Assembly (NCBI GenBank): GCA_964477115.1
Contig: CAYZCY010000016.1
Location: 1-32,515 of the forward strand
Direction: 5' to 3'
Length of the DNA: 32,515 bases
Source of the DNA: RGIG3135 sp964477115
Lineage (GTDB): Bacteria > Actinomycetota > Coriobacteriia > Coriobacteriales > Eggerthellaceae
Shown here: piece by piece, positions 1 to 9,000 of the stretch
How positions within the stretch are numbered: position 1 is the first letter of the stretch
Layout: each line of letters opens with the position of its first letter
Notes under the pieces: model-generated
What the model was told of the DNA's origin: nothing
What the model saw: the letters and a program-made list of their open reading frames with translations, nothing else
The model's database searches: none
Program-made: the position numbers and the translations under genes

Positions 1-30
1 GGGATGCTTTCGCATCTCCAGGGGAAGACG

Positions 31-62
31 AGCCGGCCGTTTGGCCGGCTTTCTTCGTTTTT
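31..62 (+). terminator. Rho-independent terminator of an upstream gene outside the window
   Basis: A perfect 8-bp stem (31-38 with 43-50), four-base loop and a T-rich tail to position 62. It must end transcription entering from the left. A smaller hairpin at 3-16 precedes it. The terminator insulates the riboswitch operon that follows. Confidence 0.85.
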
Positions 63-99
63 ATGCTAGACTTTTTCCTGTTGTTATTGGCTTTGATGG

Positions 100-295
100 T
101 TGCGACTGATCATTCAGGAGCAAGCGTGCGCATGTGCGTGCGCTCAGGGGAATGCGGGTGAGAATCCCGCGCTATACCAGTAACCGTAAACGCTGATGGG
201 ACCGTCCTGATACTTCCGCAGAGTTAAGGGCCCTGTATATCCCAGATGAGGCAAAGTCGGAGCGCCTGACCGTCAAAACGTCCTGGAAGGAGCCT
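100..295 (+). promoter_or_regulatory. Cobalamin riboswitch controlling the ECF transporter operon
   Basis: The leader carries the B12-riboswitch core. A GGGAA-type start at 148-152 is followed by a GC-rich arm whose halves pair (154-160 with 163-170). A CCAGTAACCGTAAA-like block sits at 177-190 and a late conserved element at 250-270 resembles the AGTC..GA..CCTG end of the family. A possible closing helix pairs 113-119 with 281-288, allowing a bulge. That helix would bury part of the Shine-Dalgarno of the next gene (285-292), which suggests translational control. No intrinsic terminator separates the aptamer from the start codon. The subclass was not resolved. I saw no convincing -35/-10 between 62 and 100. 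Confidence 0.85.
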
Positions 296-298
296 ACT

Positions 299-745
299 AT
301 GGCTAAATCTGTCATGACCTCTCAAACCGAAGAGCGCTTCTCAGGCAGGGCTATGCGCCTTGTGGCGGTGGTTTTCGCACTCGCCCTCTCCATGATGCTG
401 CTCGCTTCGTGCGCAAGCTCTGAGAGCAAGCCTGCTGATGGCGGGGCCACCATTGAGGTCACCGTTTCTGTGGCTGCTAACGAAGATATGGGCATTGCTG
501 CTCAGGAGCAGGATGTTCAGGTCGCAGAGGGTGCTACCGTTCTTGCGGCCACTGAGGCTACGGAATTCAAGCCCGTCGTCAAGGATTCCGAATATGGTGC
601 CTATGTCAGCTCTATTAGCGGCGTAGCTGCTGAGGGCAATGCCGGTTGGGTGTACACCGTAAACGGTGAGTCGGTCATGGAAGGCGTTGACGCATGCGTG
701 CTCGAGGCGGGCGATAGCGTCGAGTGGAGCTACATGAGCTGGTAA
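299..745 (+). CDS. DUF4430 (transcobalamin-like C-terminal domain) lipoprotein
   Basis: A 148-residue secreted lipoprotein. A basic N-terminus and hydrophobic stretch (about residues 18-36) end in a lipobox, LLASC, with Cys38 as the lipidation site. The mature part ends in a DUF4430-type domain with the typical GWVYTVNG core and an acidic-aromatic end. This fold corresponds to the beta domain of transcobalamin and intrinsic factor. The start is set by a strong Shine-Dalgarno (GGAAGGAG, 285-292) six bases before ATG 299; a later Met19 is possible but has a poorer ribosome site. It is first in the operon, directly behind the cobalamin riboswitch and before EcfT, EcfA and S. The inferred role is capture of cobalamin or another corrinoid at the outer membrane face for the transporter. 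Confidence 0.8.
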   Translation: MAKSVMTSQTEERFSGRAMRLVAVVFALALSMMLLASCASSESKPADGGATIEVTVSVAANEDMGIAAQEQDVQVAEGATVLAATEATEFKPVVKDSEYGAYVSSISGVAAEGNAGWVYTVNGESVMEGVDACVLEAGDSVEWSYMSW

Positions 746-773
746 ACAGCTTTCAGCTTCGAATCTTTCTGTC

Positions 774-1559
774 TTGTCGGGAATGGTCAGATCTGACGCC
801 TTCGGGCGCTTCCACCCCATAGTCTGCTTTGCGTATTTTGCATTCGCGATAATCATGTGCGTGATGCTTCGTCATCCTGCGTTTCAGATCGCGTCGCTTA
901 TCTTCTCCATTGCATGCTATCTGGGTGTTGGGGGCGCTCTTAAGGCGCGTACGCTAGGGTATCTCACCCTGGTCTTTGTCTTTGTGACCCTTCTCAATCC
1001 CGTGTTCAACACCATGGGTGATACGGTGATGTTTACCTATTTTGGCGGACGTGCCTTCACGCTGGAGTCTTTTACTTTCGGCATCTCCTCAGCGCTCATG
1101 CTTGTCAGCATGATGATCTGGTTTTTCGCTTTCAGCATTGTCGTGAGCTCCGAGAAGCTGACCTACCTGTTCGGCAGCCTCATACCAGCCATTTCCCTGA
1201 TCTTGGTAATGGCTCTGCGCCTGGTTCCTCAATANNNNNNNNNNNNNNNNNNNNNNNNNNNNNNNNNNNNNNNNNNNNNNNNNNNNNNNNNNNNNNNNNN
1301 NNNNNNNNNNNNNNNNNNNNNNNNNNNNNNNNNNCGCGATGGAGTGCTGCTCGTGATCATGCTATTGCTGGGCATCGCGGTGTTCTACGTCTGCTCAAGT
1401 GGTTTTACGGCTGCGGAATACCTGCCCGCTTTGTCTTTCGCACCGGTAGAGGGGATTTCGGCTTTCGCTTTGGTCGCATACGCGGTCTATTTGTCTATCC
1501 CCTTACTCGTCAACATGGGAGAGGAGCTTTCATGGCGCGCATCGCTGTCGAGAATCTAA
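774..1559 (+). CDS. ecfT: ECF transporter transmembrane component EcfT (interrupted by assembly gap)
   Basis: The membrane-embedded coupling subunit of an energy-coupling factor importer; it links the ATPase pair to the substrate-binding S subunit. Hydrophobic segments fill the N-terminal half, and the LTYLFGSLIPAISLIL..LRLVP block just before the gap is typical of EcfT. After the gap come RDGVLLVIMLLLGIAVFY and another membrane pair. The 100-N run removes the cytoplasmic coupling helices with the Ala-Arg-Gly motifs, so these cannot be checked. Only 33 residues fit the N run, whereas the family usually has about 60-75 residues there, so the true gap is probably longer and the frame is only nominal. 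The start is TTG 774 or ATG 783; neither has a strong Shine-Dalgarno. The 3' end overlaps ecfA by 28 bases. Confidence 0.85.
   Translation: MSGMVRSDAFGRFHPIVCFAYFAFAIIMCVMLRHPAFQIASLIFSIACYLGVGGALKARTLGYLTLVFVFVTLLNPVFNTMGDTVMFTYFGGRAFTLESFTFGISSALMLVSMMIWFFAFSIVVSSEKLTYLFGSLIPAISLILVMALRLVPQXXXXXXXXXXXXXXXXXXXXXXXXXXXXXXXXXXRDGVLLVIMLLLGIAVFYVCSSGFTAAEYLPALSFAPVEGISAFALVAYAVYLSIPLLVNMGEELSWRASLSRI
1235..1334. other. Assembly gap (100 N) inside ecfT
   Basis: Exactly 100 unknown bases. A round 100 is the usual placeholder for a gap of unknown length between contigs. The flanking protein segments both fit EcfT in the same order, so the join itself is believable; its length is not. Confidence 0.98.
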
Positions 1560-3199
1560 GCTTTTGCTACCCGCAGGCACATGACGAGGCGCTCAAGGGC
1601 ATCTCCCTTGATATCGAAAGCGGAAGCTACGTAGTCGTGTGCGGGAAGAGCGCGAGCGGCAAATCCACCCTGCTTCATCATCTGAAGGCCGTCTTGCGCC
1701 CGCATGGCAAAAGAAGCGGTCGGGTGCTGATTGACGGAGTTGAGCTCGACGAGATCCCTATTAGGGACCAGGCGGCTCGCATTGGCTTTGTCATGCAGAA
1801 TCCCGATGCTCAGATAGTGACCGATAAAGTGTGGCACGAGCTTGCTTTTGGCTTGGAGAACTTAGGGCTTGATCAGCAGTCGATGCGAACCAGGGTTGCG
1901 GAGATGGCGAGTTACTTCGGTTTGCAGTCGTGGTTCGATGCCGATGTGAACACCCTGTCGGGTGGTCAGAAGCAGCTGCTCAACTTGGCTTCCGTTATGG
2001 CCATGCAGCCAGATGTGCTCGTTTTGGACGAGCCTACGGCGCAGCTTGACCCCATTGCCTCCATCGATTTTCTCAACACGGTAACTCGGATCAACCGCGA
2101 CCTGGGCGTTACGGTGGTGATTTCGGAGCATCGTCTTGAAGAGGTACTGCCCCAGGCGGATCTCCTTGTCGTTATGGATGAGGGGCGCGTTGTCGCACAG
2201 GGTGACCCCCGAGAGGCTGGATTGAAGCTGTTTTCCGAGCGCTCGGACATGCGCCTTGCCATGCCTACGCCTATGCGCGTGTATGGGGAGCTTGCTGCTT
2301 CTGGTGACGCTCGAGTGCGTTTTGATGACCATGAATGCCCTATGACCGTTCGAGAGGGCCGCGTGTGGCTTTCTGGCTTAGCTTGCGAAGGTAAGCAGGC
2401 GGCTCGTGCAGCCGATGAGTCGCATAGCCAGCGCGGGGAAGTGCTCTTGGAGGCCCGAGGCCTGTGGTATCGCTATGGCCGACACCTTCCCGATGTGCTC
2501 AAGGGTGCAACTCTGAGCGTTCGCAGTGGGGAGATCCTTGCCGTAGTGGGAGGAAACGGCTCGGGAAAATCCAGCCTGCTGAGGCTTTTGGCGGGTCTTG
2601 CCGCACCTTACCGGGGCTTCGTGAGCTTCGGGCCTGCGCGAAGGAGTAAGCCTGCTGATCTGCGCGCAAACGTGGCCTTGCTTCCTCAGGATCCCCAGAA
2701 TCTGTTCTCTCGCTCTACCGTTTTGGCTGAGCTGGAGGAAATGGTGGGTGCAGCTTCGTTGCAAGATGGCAGCGCGGTGTGTGCGGTGGCTGAGCAGATG
2801 GAAATCGCTCACCTTCTTGATGCTCATCCGTACGATCTTTCGGGAGGAGAGCAGCAGCGGCTTGCCTTGGCTAAGCTTCTTTTGTTAAAGCCCCGGGTCT
2901 TGTTGCTCGATGAGCCCAGCAAGGGCTTGGATGCGCCTTTCAAACGAAAGCTGGGGGCGCAGCTGAAGTCCCTGGCGGAACAGGGTATGGCTGTCGTGTT
3001 GGTTTCCCATGACCTTGAGTTTTGCGCGCGCTATGCGGATGAAACTGCCATGTTCTTCGACGGGGCTGTTACGTCGAGGGCATCGTCGCGCGACCTGTTC
3101 GCGGGGAACAGCTTCTACACTACGGCTGCGAATCGCATGAGCAGAAGCCTCGTTGCCGGTTTGGTGACCGACGAGGACGTGATCGACTATGTTCGATAG
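1532..3199 (+). CDS. ecfA: Double-domain ECF ATPase (EcfA1-EcfA2 fusion)
   Basis: A 555-residue protein with two complete ABC ATPase domains that power the ECF importer from the cytoplasm. Domain 1: Walker A GKSASGKS (38-45), Q-loop Q89, signature LSGGQ (142-146), Walker B VLVLDEP (162-168), switch His200. Domain 2: Walker A GGNGSGKS (340-347), Q-loop near 386, signature LSGGE (436-440), Walker B LLLDEP (457-462), His493. All catalytic motifs look intact in both halves; most ECF systems carry these on two proteins. The ATG follows GGAGAGGAG closely, and the gene overlaps the end of ecfT, implying coupled translation. A linker of about 60 residues (245-305) joins the domains. Confidence 0.93.
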   Translation: MARIAVENLSFCYPQAHDEALKGISLDIESGSYVVVCGKSASGKSTLLHHLKAVLRPHGKRSGRVLIDGVELDEIPIRDQAARIGFVMQNPDAQIVTDKVWHELAFGLENLGLDQQSMRTRVAEMASYFGLQSWFDADVNTLSGGQKQLLNLASVMAMQPDVLVLDEPTAQLDPIASIDFLNTVTRINRDLGVTVVISEHRLEEVLPQADLLVVMDEGRVVAQGDPREAGLKLFSERSDMRLAMPTPMRVYGELAASGDARVRFDDHECPMTVREGRVWLSGLACEGKQAARAADESHSQRGEVLLEARGLWYRYGRHLPDVLKGATLSVRSGEILAVVGGNGSGKSSLLRLLAGLAAPYRGFVSFGPARRSKPADLRANVALLPQDPQNLFSRSTVLAELEEMVGAASLQDGSAVCAVAEQMEIAHLLDAHPYDLSGGEQQRLALAKLLLLKPRVLLLDEPSKGLDAPFKRKLGAQLKSLAEQGMAVVLVSHDLEFCARYADETAMFFDGAVTSRASSRDLFAGNSFYTTAANRMSRSLVAGLVTDEDVIDYVR

Positions 3200-3890
3200 C
3201 CTGTCGGGATCGAGCTACTACACGGCGAGTACCCTTATCATGGTGCTTTCCCTGGTGCCCTTCTTCGCTTCGTTTGAAGGTAGGCGCCCTCAGGCGCGTG
3301 AGCTCGTGGTGGTCGCCGTTCTGTGCGCAATTGCCGTGGCTTCGCGTGCGGCTTTTGCGCTGGTGCCGAGCTTTAAGCCTATGCTGGGCATCGTGATGGT
3401 GGCTGGTTTGGCCTTTGGGTCGCAAACGGGTTTTCTAGTGGGGTCACTTTCGGCTTTGTTGAGCAATTTCATGTTCGGGCAGGGGCCGTGGACGCCCTGG
3501 CAGATGTTTGCCTATGGGCTTGCGGGTCTTATCTTTGGAATCATGGGGAAGGTTGGCGTGCTGCCTAAGTCGGGCTGGAGCTTTGGACGAAAGGTTCTCG
3601 CCTCGATCATCGGTTTCGTGCTCGTTGTGTGTCTGGTGGGGCCTTTACTCGACACCTGCTCGCTGTTCGTGATGTCCTCTAAGGTGACGGCGTCCCTCGC
3701 GCTTGCGGTATACGGCGCAGGCCTGCCTTTTAACGTGGTGCATGGTGCTGCGGTTGCGCTCACCTTGCTTCTTGTTGGCGACCCCTTGCTCAAAAAACTT
3801 CACAGGGTGCGCCTCAAATACGGCCTCATGGAAGGCGGGGGAGAGAAGGCGCCATCGAGCGTGGCTGATCTTGCTGCGGAGGAACGGTAG
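3189..3890 (+). CDS. ECF transporter S component, probably for cobalamin/corrinoids
   Basis: A 233-residue membrane protein with about six hydrophobic segments. It has the signature of a recognised S-component group: ARELVVVAVLCAIAVASRAAF, then FKPMLGIVMVAGLAFG and FGQGPWTPWQMFAYG. Proteins of this group often lie beside DUF4430 lipoproteins and EcfT/EcfA. The S subunit binds the vitamin and topples in the membrane to deliver it. The ATG overlaps the end of ecfA by 11 bases, with GAGGA about ten bases upstream. The substrate is inferred from the cobalamin riboswitch at the head of the operon; cobinamide or another corrinoid is equally possible. No terminator was seen after its stop, which lies one base from the stop of the converging kinase gene. 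Confidence 0.85.
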   Translation: MFDSLSGSSYYTASTLIMVLSLVPFFASFEGRRPQARELVVVAVLCAIAVASRAAFALVPSFKPMLGIVMVAGLAFGSQTGFLVGSLSALLSNFMFGQGPWTPWQMFAYGLAGLIFGIMGKVGVLPKSGWSFGRKVLASIIGFVLVVCLVGPLLDTCSLFVMSSKVTASLALAVYGAGLPFNVVHGAAVALTLLLVGDPLLKKLHRVRLKYGLMEGGGEKAPSSVADLAAEER

Positions 3891-3891
3891 C

Positions 3892-5163
3892 TTAGAGGTT
3901 GATTGCAACCCGAAGGACGAAGGAGCTATCTTCGAGGGAGAACTGGCAGCTGCCGCCGAGGCGCTCTGCCATGTAGCGGATGCTCTGGGTTCCGTAACCG
4001 TGGCCTTCCTTGTGCGAAACGGGCATGCCGTCAACGAATTCGGGCTTGTTTGCGTAGGTATTGCTCAGCATGAGGAGCAGCCTGTCGTTTGAAGTGGCGA
4101 TAGAAAGCGAGATCTGGCAGTCGCTCGGCTCGAGTCCTTCTTGGGCATTGAGCGCGTTTTCGAGGGCATTGGAGAGAAGAGAGGCCAGCAGCAGATCGTC
4201 GATATCGAGCTTGTCCGCCGTGATCGTTGCCTTGAAGGGGATGTTCTTGCGCTCACAGCGTGCGCAGAAGTCCGAGACCACGTAGTTGATGATGTCGTTT
4301 TTGCAAAAACGCCGCACGATGGTTTTGTCTATGTCCTCGAGGTATCCGCCGAGCAGCTTTCTCGCTGAATCCGTGTCATCCTCGTTTAGGCAATGCATGA
4401 GGTTGCCGAGCAGAAGGCGGAGGTCGTGTCGAATCATGCGGATTTCGTTTTCCCCGCGGCGCATGGCTTCGACCTCATGGGATTGCTGTTCAACCATGAT
4501 GCGCACGATTTGCTCCCTGCGCTCACTTTCCTGTTTCTCTTCATAGGCTTTCTGATAGGTAAAGCAGAAGATGACGAAGGCAAGGCAGAGGAAGGCGGGG
4601 AGAAACTCGATGACTGGGCCGGTGAGGTTTCCCCAATTGTCGGAATACACGGCCATGGAGTAGTCGAACGCGTAGTAGACGAAGGGCACGCTTCCGAAGA
4701 TGAGAACGCTGTGGTTGTCTTTGTTGTAGAGCCTTGCAAGGCTTGTGGCTGCGAAGCGAATCATGAGGAAGCCGACGCAGATGAGGGCGACTATCTCAGA
4801 GCTTATTTCGAGCGTGAGACTGTCCGAAAGGGCGTCTACCAGCACTCCGAGCCAGTTTGCAGGCTGGCAGCACAGGTACGCTGTCGTCACCGCCGCGAGG
4901 GCGGTCAGAATACGTTTGCGGTAGACCAGGCAGAGCACGGCAACGATGGGCAAGTGGGTGACGATCGGGTAGGCGAGCCAGACGAAGGCCTCGTCAACCA
5001 AATACAGCAAGCCGAGTTGCAAGGACCCAGATGCGGCTACGAGGATCAGGTAGATGATGCCGTTTCGCTTGTTGGGCTCGATTCCCGCAAAGGCGAAGGA
5101 CAGCGCTGCTCCGTAAAGGAGCAGAAGAGCGTAATGGAACAGCATGAGAGGTAGGATGGGCAT
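3892..5163 (-). CDS. GHKL-type sensor histidine kinase (AgrC/NatK-like)
   Basis: A 423-residue membrane kinase. About six or seven hydrophobic segments occupy residues 5-202 with no large extracellular domain, as in peptide- or membrane-sensing HPK10 kinases. A polar, helix-prone linker (205-240) leads to the phospho-acceptor His246 (IRHDLR). The ATP-binding domain shows the N-box around 331-339 (SNALENALN) and the G-box at 387-391 (GHGYG). It is the second gene of the pair: ATG 5163 lies three bases after the stop of the LytTR regulator. It should phosphorylate that regulator. The signal is unknown; the neighbouring surface protease suggests an envelope or peptide cue, which is only an inference from position. 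Confidence 0.9.
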   Translation of the reverse strand: MPILPLMLFHYALLLLYGAALSFAFAGIEPNKRNGIIYLILVAASGSLQLGLLYLVDEAFVWLAYPIVTHLPIVAVLCLVYRKRILTALAAVTTAYLCCQPANWLGVLVDALSDSLTLEISSEIVALICVGFLMIRFAATSLARLYNKDNHSVLIFGSVPFVYYAFDYSMAVYSDNWGNLTGPVIEFLPAFLCLAFVIFCFTYQKAYEEKQESERREQIVRIMVEQQSHEVEAMRRGENEIRMIRHDLRLLLGNLMHCLNEDDTDSARKLLGGYLEDIDKTIVRRFCKNDIINYVVSDFCARCERKNIPFKATITADKLDIDDLLLASLLSNALENALNAQEGLEPSDCQISLSIATSNDRLLLMLSNTYANKPEFVDGMPVSHKEGHGYGTQSIRYMAERLGGSCQFSLEDSSFVLRVAINL

Positions 5164-5166
5164 ACG

Positions 5167-5889
5167 CTACCTTGCCTCACCGAAGATGACGGAAAAGTAG
5201 ATGGTTTTGAACTCTGACCTGCAATTACGTGAAATGGGAATGCGTACACCCGAGCGCATGACTACCTCATCGGCGGTATAGGTGCTTACGTGGTTGAGGT
5301 TGACGATGTAGCTGCGATGGCACTTGTAGAAGCCGTATTCCAGGCTGAGCTTGGCTTCGAAGTTGTACAGGGGCTCGATCGAGTCGAGTACTTCGCCGTT
5401 GGACAGGGCAACCGAGACGTGCTTGCCATGAGCCTCGAGGAACTCTATGGAAGAGGTATTGAGGCGATGCACGGTGCGCGGGCCTTTGACCTGGATGGTG
5501 TTGAGGGAGGCCGTGCGCGAGATCTCCTCGGCTAGTTCCTCAAGGCAGGAGAAAAGGGCTTCGGGGGCAACGGGTTTGAGCAAGTAGTTGCTGGCCTTCA
5601 CCGAATAGGAATCGATGGCGAATTCAGCAGAAGAGGTGAGGAACACGATCTTTGCGTCTTTGTCGAAGGATCGAATTTCGCGAGCTACCTCGATGCCGTT
5701 GAATCCAGGCATGATGATGTCGAGAAGGATGATGTCGAAAGGCCGGCTTGACTTCTGAGCTCTGATGAGGGAGTCGCCTTCGGTAAAGCATTCGACTACG
5801 AAGCAGGGGCAGTTTTTCGCCCAGGAATCCAGAAGGCCGGCGACATGGTTAAGCGCGGTGCGTTCGTCGTCGCAAATGGCAACTCTCAT
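5167..5889 (-). CDS. LytTR-family response regulator
   Basis: A 240-residue two-domain regulator. The receiver domain (1-120) has the acidic pair Asp8-Asp9, phospho-acceptor Asp57 in IILLDIIMP, Thr85 and Lys105 in LLKPV. The C-terminal part (about 140-237) is a LytTR DNA-binding domain, with a KCHRSYIVNL motif and a late VRIPISR strand. I chose ATG 5889 (protein starting MRVAICDDE) over an in-frame extension to 5970, because it begins exactly at the receiver fold and has AGAAGG nine bases upstream. It precedes the kinase gene by three bases. Likely targets are its own operon or the protease gene 195 bases upstream; LytTR sites usually consist of two direct repeats, which I could not assign with confidence. 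Confidence 0.92.
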   Translation of the reverse strand: MRVAICDDERTALNHVAGLLDSWAKNCPCFVVECFTEGDSLIRAQKSSRPFDIILLDIIMPGFNGIEVAREIRSFDKDAKIVFLTSSAEFAIDSYSVKASNYLLKPVAPEALFSCLEELAEEISRTASLNTIQVKGPRTVHRLNTSSIEFLEAHGKHVSVALSNGEVLDSIEPLYNFEAKLSLEYGFYKCHRSYIVNLNHVSTYTADEVVMRSGVRIPISRNCRSEFKTIYFSVIFGEAR

Positions 5890-5989
5890 GGATTCTAACC
5901 TTCTCTCAAAGCCTGTGGCTGCTTGTGGCGGGCCTGCACCATTATCGCCATAGTGAGGCATTTGCGTCAAAGCAATTAGAGGGGGAAAG

Positions 5990-6054
5990 GCAGCCTTTCG
6001 CGCCTGCGGAAGGCTGCGGACGCTTGGGGCGTCCGATGCTTTGCCTTCCGCAGG
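5990..6054 (-). other. Nested and competing stem-loops between protease and regulator genes
   Basis: Three inverted repeats share this stretch. A perfect 12-bp repeat pairs 6003-6014 with 6043-6054, enclosing a perfect 7-bp hairpin (6017-6023 with 6029-6035). A third pairing, 5990-5997 with 6010-6017 (8 bp), overlaps both and would exclude the 12-bp stem. On the - strand the structure lies just past the protease stop and about 100 bases before the regulator start. No good T-run follows, so it may be a partial terminator, an RNA stabiliser or a switch between two folds. Confidence 0.6.
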
Positions 6055-6084
6055 TTTGCTTGCCTGCCTGCAGGTTAGCCCGAC

Positions 6085-9000
6085 TTAGCGTTTCTTGCGA
6101 GATGCCCTGAAGGCGAGGACCGCAACGACTATCGCAGCTATGGCGGCTACAGCGCAGCCAATGGCCATGAGTCCGGTGGCGTCTCCGGTGCTGGAGAGGG
6201 TGTTGCCGTTGCCATTGCCAGGGACCGGGTCGGGGCTGGGTTCGACGCTTCCGCCACCTTCGCCACCATCAGAGGGGAGGAAGGCGAGTAGGTAGTGAAC
6301 CGGTCGGCTGTTGCCTTCGTAACTGCTGCCGATAAGCTCGCCTTCGCCCATTTCATCTTCGCCCGTTTCGTCGCTGGAGCCGAAGGCGTCCTCGACGTCG
6401 CCTTCTCCAAGGTTTGTTCCGCTGAGGTCAGATGAGCCAAAGACTTCGATGTCCTCTTGGTTGGATTCGGAGTCTTCTTCGGTGATGAGATTGCTGTTGG
6501 GGAAGTTAAGCCCTATTTCAAGCCAGGCGTCGTTGTAAAGCCATGTTCCACTGGCCGAGGAATCGTTGCTGAGGTAAACGGGATCGGATTCAACGCCGTC
6601 GCGGAAGAAGAACAAACGGCGACCGTTATCAACACCACCTTTTCCGAGCGTAAGTTCGGCTACTGGAATGCCGGCGGGGCTTATGGTTAATGACTCTACC
6701 GTGGTTCCGCTGCTTGGGGAGGCGCAGAACAGATTGCTGCTTTCGATTAGGCCATTGCTGCCAAAGCTAACAAGGTATGTCTTGAAATCGCTGGAATCCC
6801 TCCACACCGAAGCGATGCCCTCTGTTCCCGTGAATTCGGCCGAGACTGTCGTGTCGGGAGAGCCTACAGCCGCGGGCTCGGTATGGGTGATGCCCAGGAA
6901 TTGCCCTTCGTTGTATGCGAGGGCAGCTATGCTGCTAAAGCCCGTGATATCCAAGGTGGCGTTGGCTTGAATGGAGTTGAAGTCGACTTCGTTGGAATTT
7001 GAAGACCATTCTGCGAGAGAGGATCCGTCGACAATCTTTACGATCGACGCGTTTTCGGAGTAACGATAGCCGCTGATAGCGATTTTGCCGTTGCTGTTAG
7101 CGACCTCGAATAGTGCTCCCGCGTTTTGTATATCCCGCTTTTCTTCAACGATGCCGTCTTCGTCGGGGGTGTAAACGCTTAGCGTGAAGCCCTGGGGGCT
7201 TTCGTTGCCGCGCTTGAGGCTGCAAGCTGTGATCAGGGAATCTTGATAGCTGCTCACAAGCGTAAGATCGTTTGCGCTCAGCGGGTGCTTAGCTTCGACG
7301 GCAAGGCTGTCGGGGTTAACCCAGTGTGCGTAGATTTGCGTTCCGTAGTTGCTGACGTAGGCAGAAGTGATGAGGCAGATCTTGCCATCTGCGAGGGGTT
7401 CGAGTTTGATGTCATAGGCTTTCGCGCTGTTTTCGGCGTTTACCACCCCCGTGCTGACCTTAGTGGGGTCATTGGGATCAAGCTTGCAGAGCACGATTTG
7501 GCTGTTATCGGAAACAGCGAAGTAGCTCATCCCCGTGTCGGTGGTAATGACATTGGAGATGATGCGTTTATCGCTTGCCGCATTGTCGTAGTCCCCGGCT
7601 TTCTCAACCTGCACATCATTTGCCACCGTGAGGCTTACGCGAATTATATTGGAGTAGATCTCCTTGCCGTCTTCAATTCCAATCAGGAAATACCCTGCGG
7701 GAAAAATGATCTCGCAGGTTTCTCCTGCTACGAAGAGTTCGGGAGGCATTGCGTATGACAGGGTGAGGGAAGATCCGCTTACATCTTCGACAGTGACTGC
7801 CCCTTGGGTGCCTTTGGCCTTAATGAAGACAATGCCGGCGTTGCTGTTTCGAACGAGAGGGATGGAAGCCGTGAGTTCAAAAGCGTCAACATTGCTTACG
7901 GCACGCGGGTTCGTTTGACTTAGCGTCAGGGAGTCTGGGGAAAGGTCGGGTTTGCTTTCATCTGAATATCCGATCTTAACAGTGCCCTGATTTTCGTTCG
8001 TTCCAAGCACCTCGATGCTGAGACCCGTGAAACCGCGGTTGATGCTTTCGTAGAAGTTTGTCGAGGGGTAGCTGGAGACGATGTCATTCGAGCCCGAGCC
8101 AACGCCATCCGACGTGATGTAGTCTCCGGCAAGCATCATGCAGCCATAGGTTTCGGTACCCGCTCCGTCAGCCATGCCGTTTACGCTGAAGTGCGTCTTG
8201 TAGGCGTCATGATCAACCAGCTCGATGAACTGATTGTGCACGTCGTTGTATTTGTTCTCATGGATGAAGCTCGAGTTGCTTTCGTTAAGTTCGGCCTGGA
8301 TTCTGAACATGCGGAAGCCGTAAGGTATCCCAGCTGTATTGTCTGAGTCGAAACCGACGCGACGTTTTACGATCTGGTTTCCTTCGTAGCCGTTGTATTC
8401 GAGGAGGTAGAAGGAGGAGAACAATCCGTCTTGACCGAGAAGCCCTTTATCGTTTGAGATGGCGATGAATCCACCGCAGTCTTTTGAGTCGTTGGTGGCG
8501 AGAAGGCTCAGAGCTTCTTCGACAGATGGCTCTGTGTTGCCATCTGCCTCGATTTCGGAGGTCACTTCCGTGCCCTTCATAACGGTGATGCCGTCTTCGT
8601 TGGCGACTATTCGAGTGATTGCGCTTTCAGGAATCCAACCGAGCAACCACTTGGAGTAGGCGTTGTGGTCGCCGATGTTGTTGTTCATCATGTCGAAGGT
8701 AAGGATGCCGGTACGCCAGCTGGGGTCATGTTCGACAAGTTGAGCGTTGTAGCTGTAGTAATCGGGAAGACCGAGTACGTGGCCGGTTTCGTGGATGGCG
8801 GTTCGCACGCCCTCTTCGGTGTTCGAGGGTAGATGGAGGGTTACGATGCGGCCGATCTGTTTGTCGTCGAATTTCACCTCGGTCCCTGTGTAGGTGGAAC
8901 AGTTGCTCCACCATGTTGTGCCCCAGGATGCGTTTCCTCCGGCAAAGTGAATGTACACGGCATCGATGTAGCCGTCGTGGTTGGCATCGTAGTCGGCGTA

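Noticed and set aside
1..20. Small hairpin at the window start, possibly the end of an RNA gene
   Set aside because: Only a 5-bp stem is visible and no tRNA or rRNA end pattern fits; the upstream part is missing.
4393..5154. + strand open frame of 253 codons opposite the kinase gene
   Set aside because: The product is Glu/Asp/Val-rich with no domain, as expected for the reverse complement of a membrane kinase.
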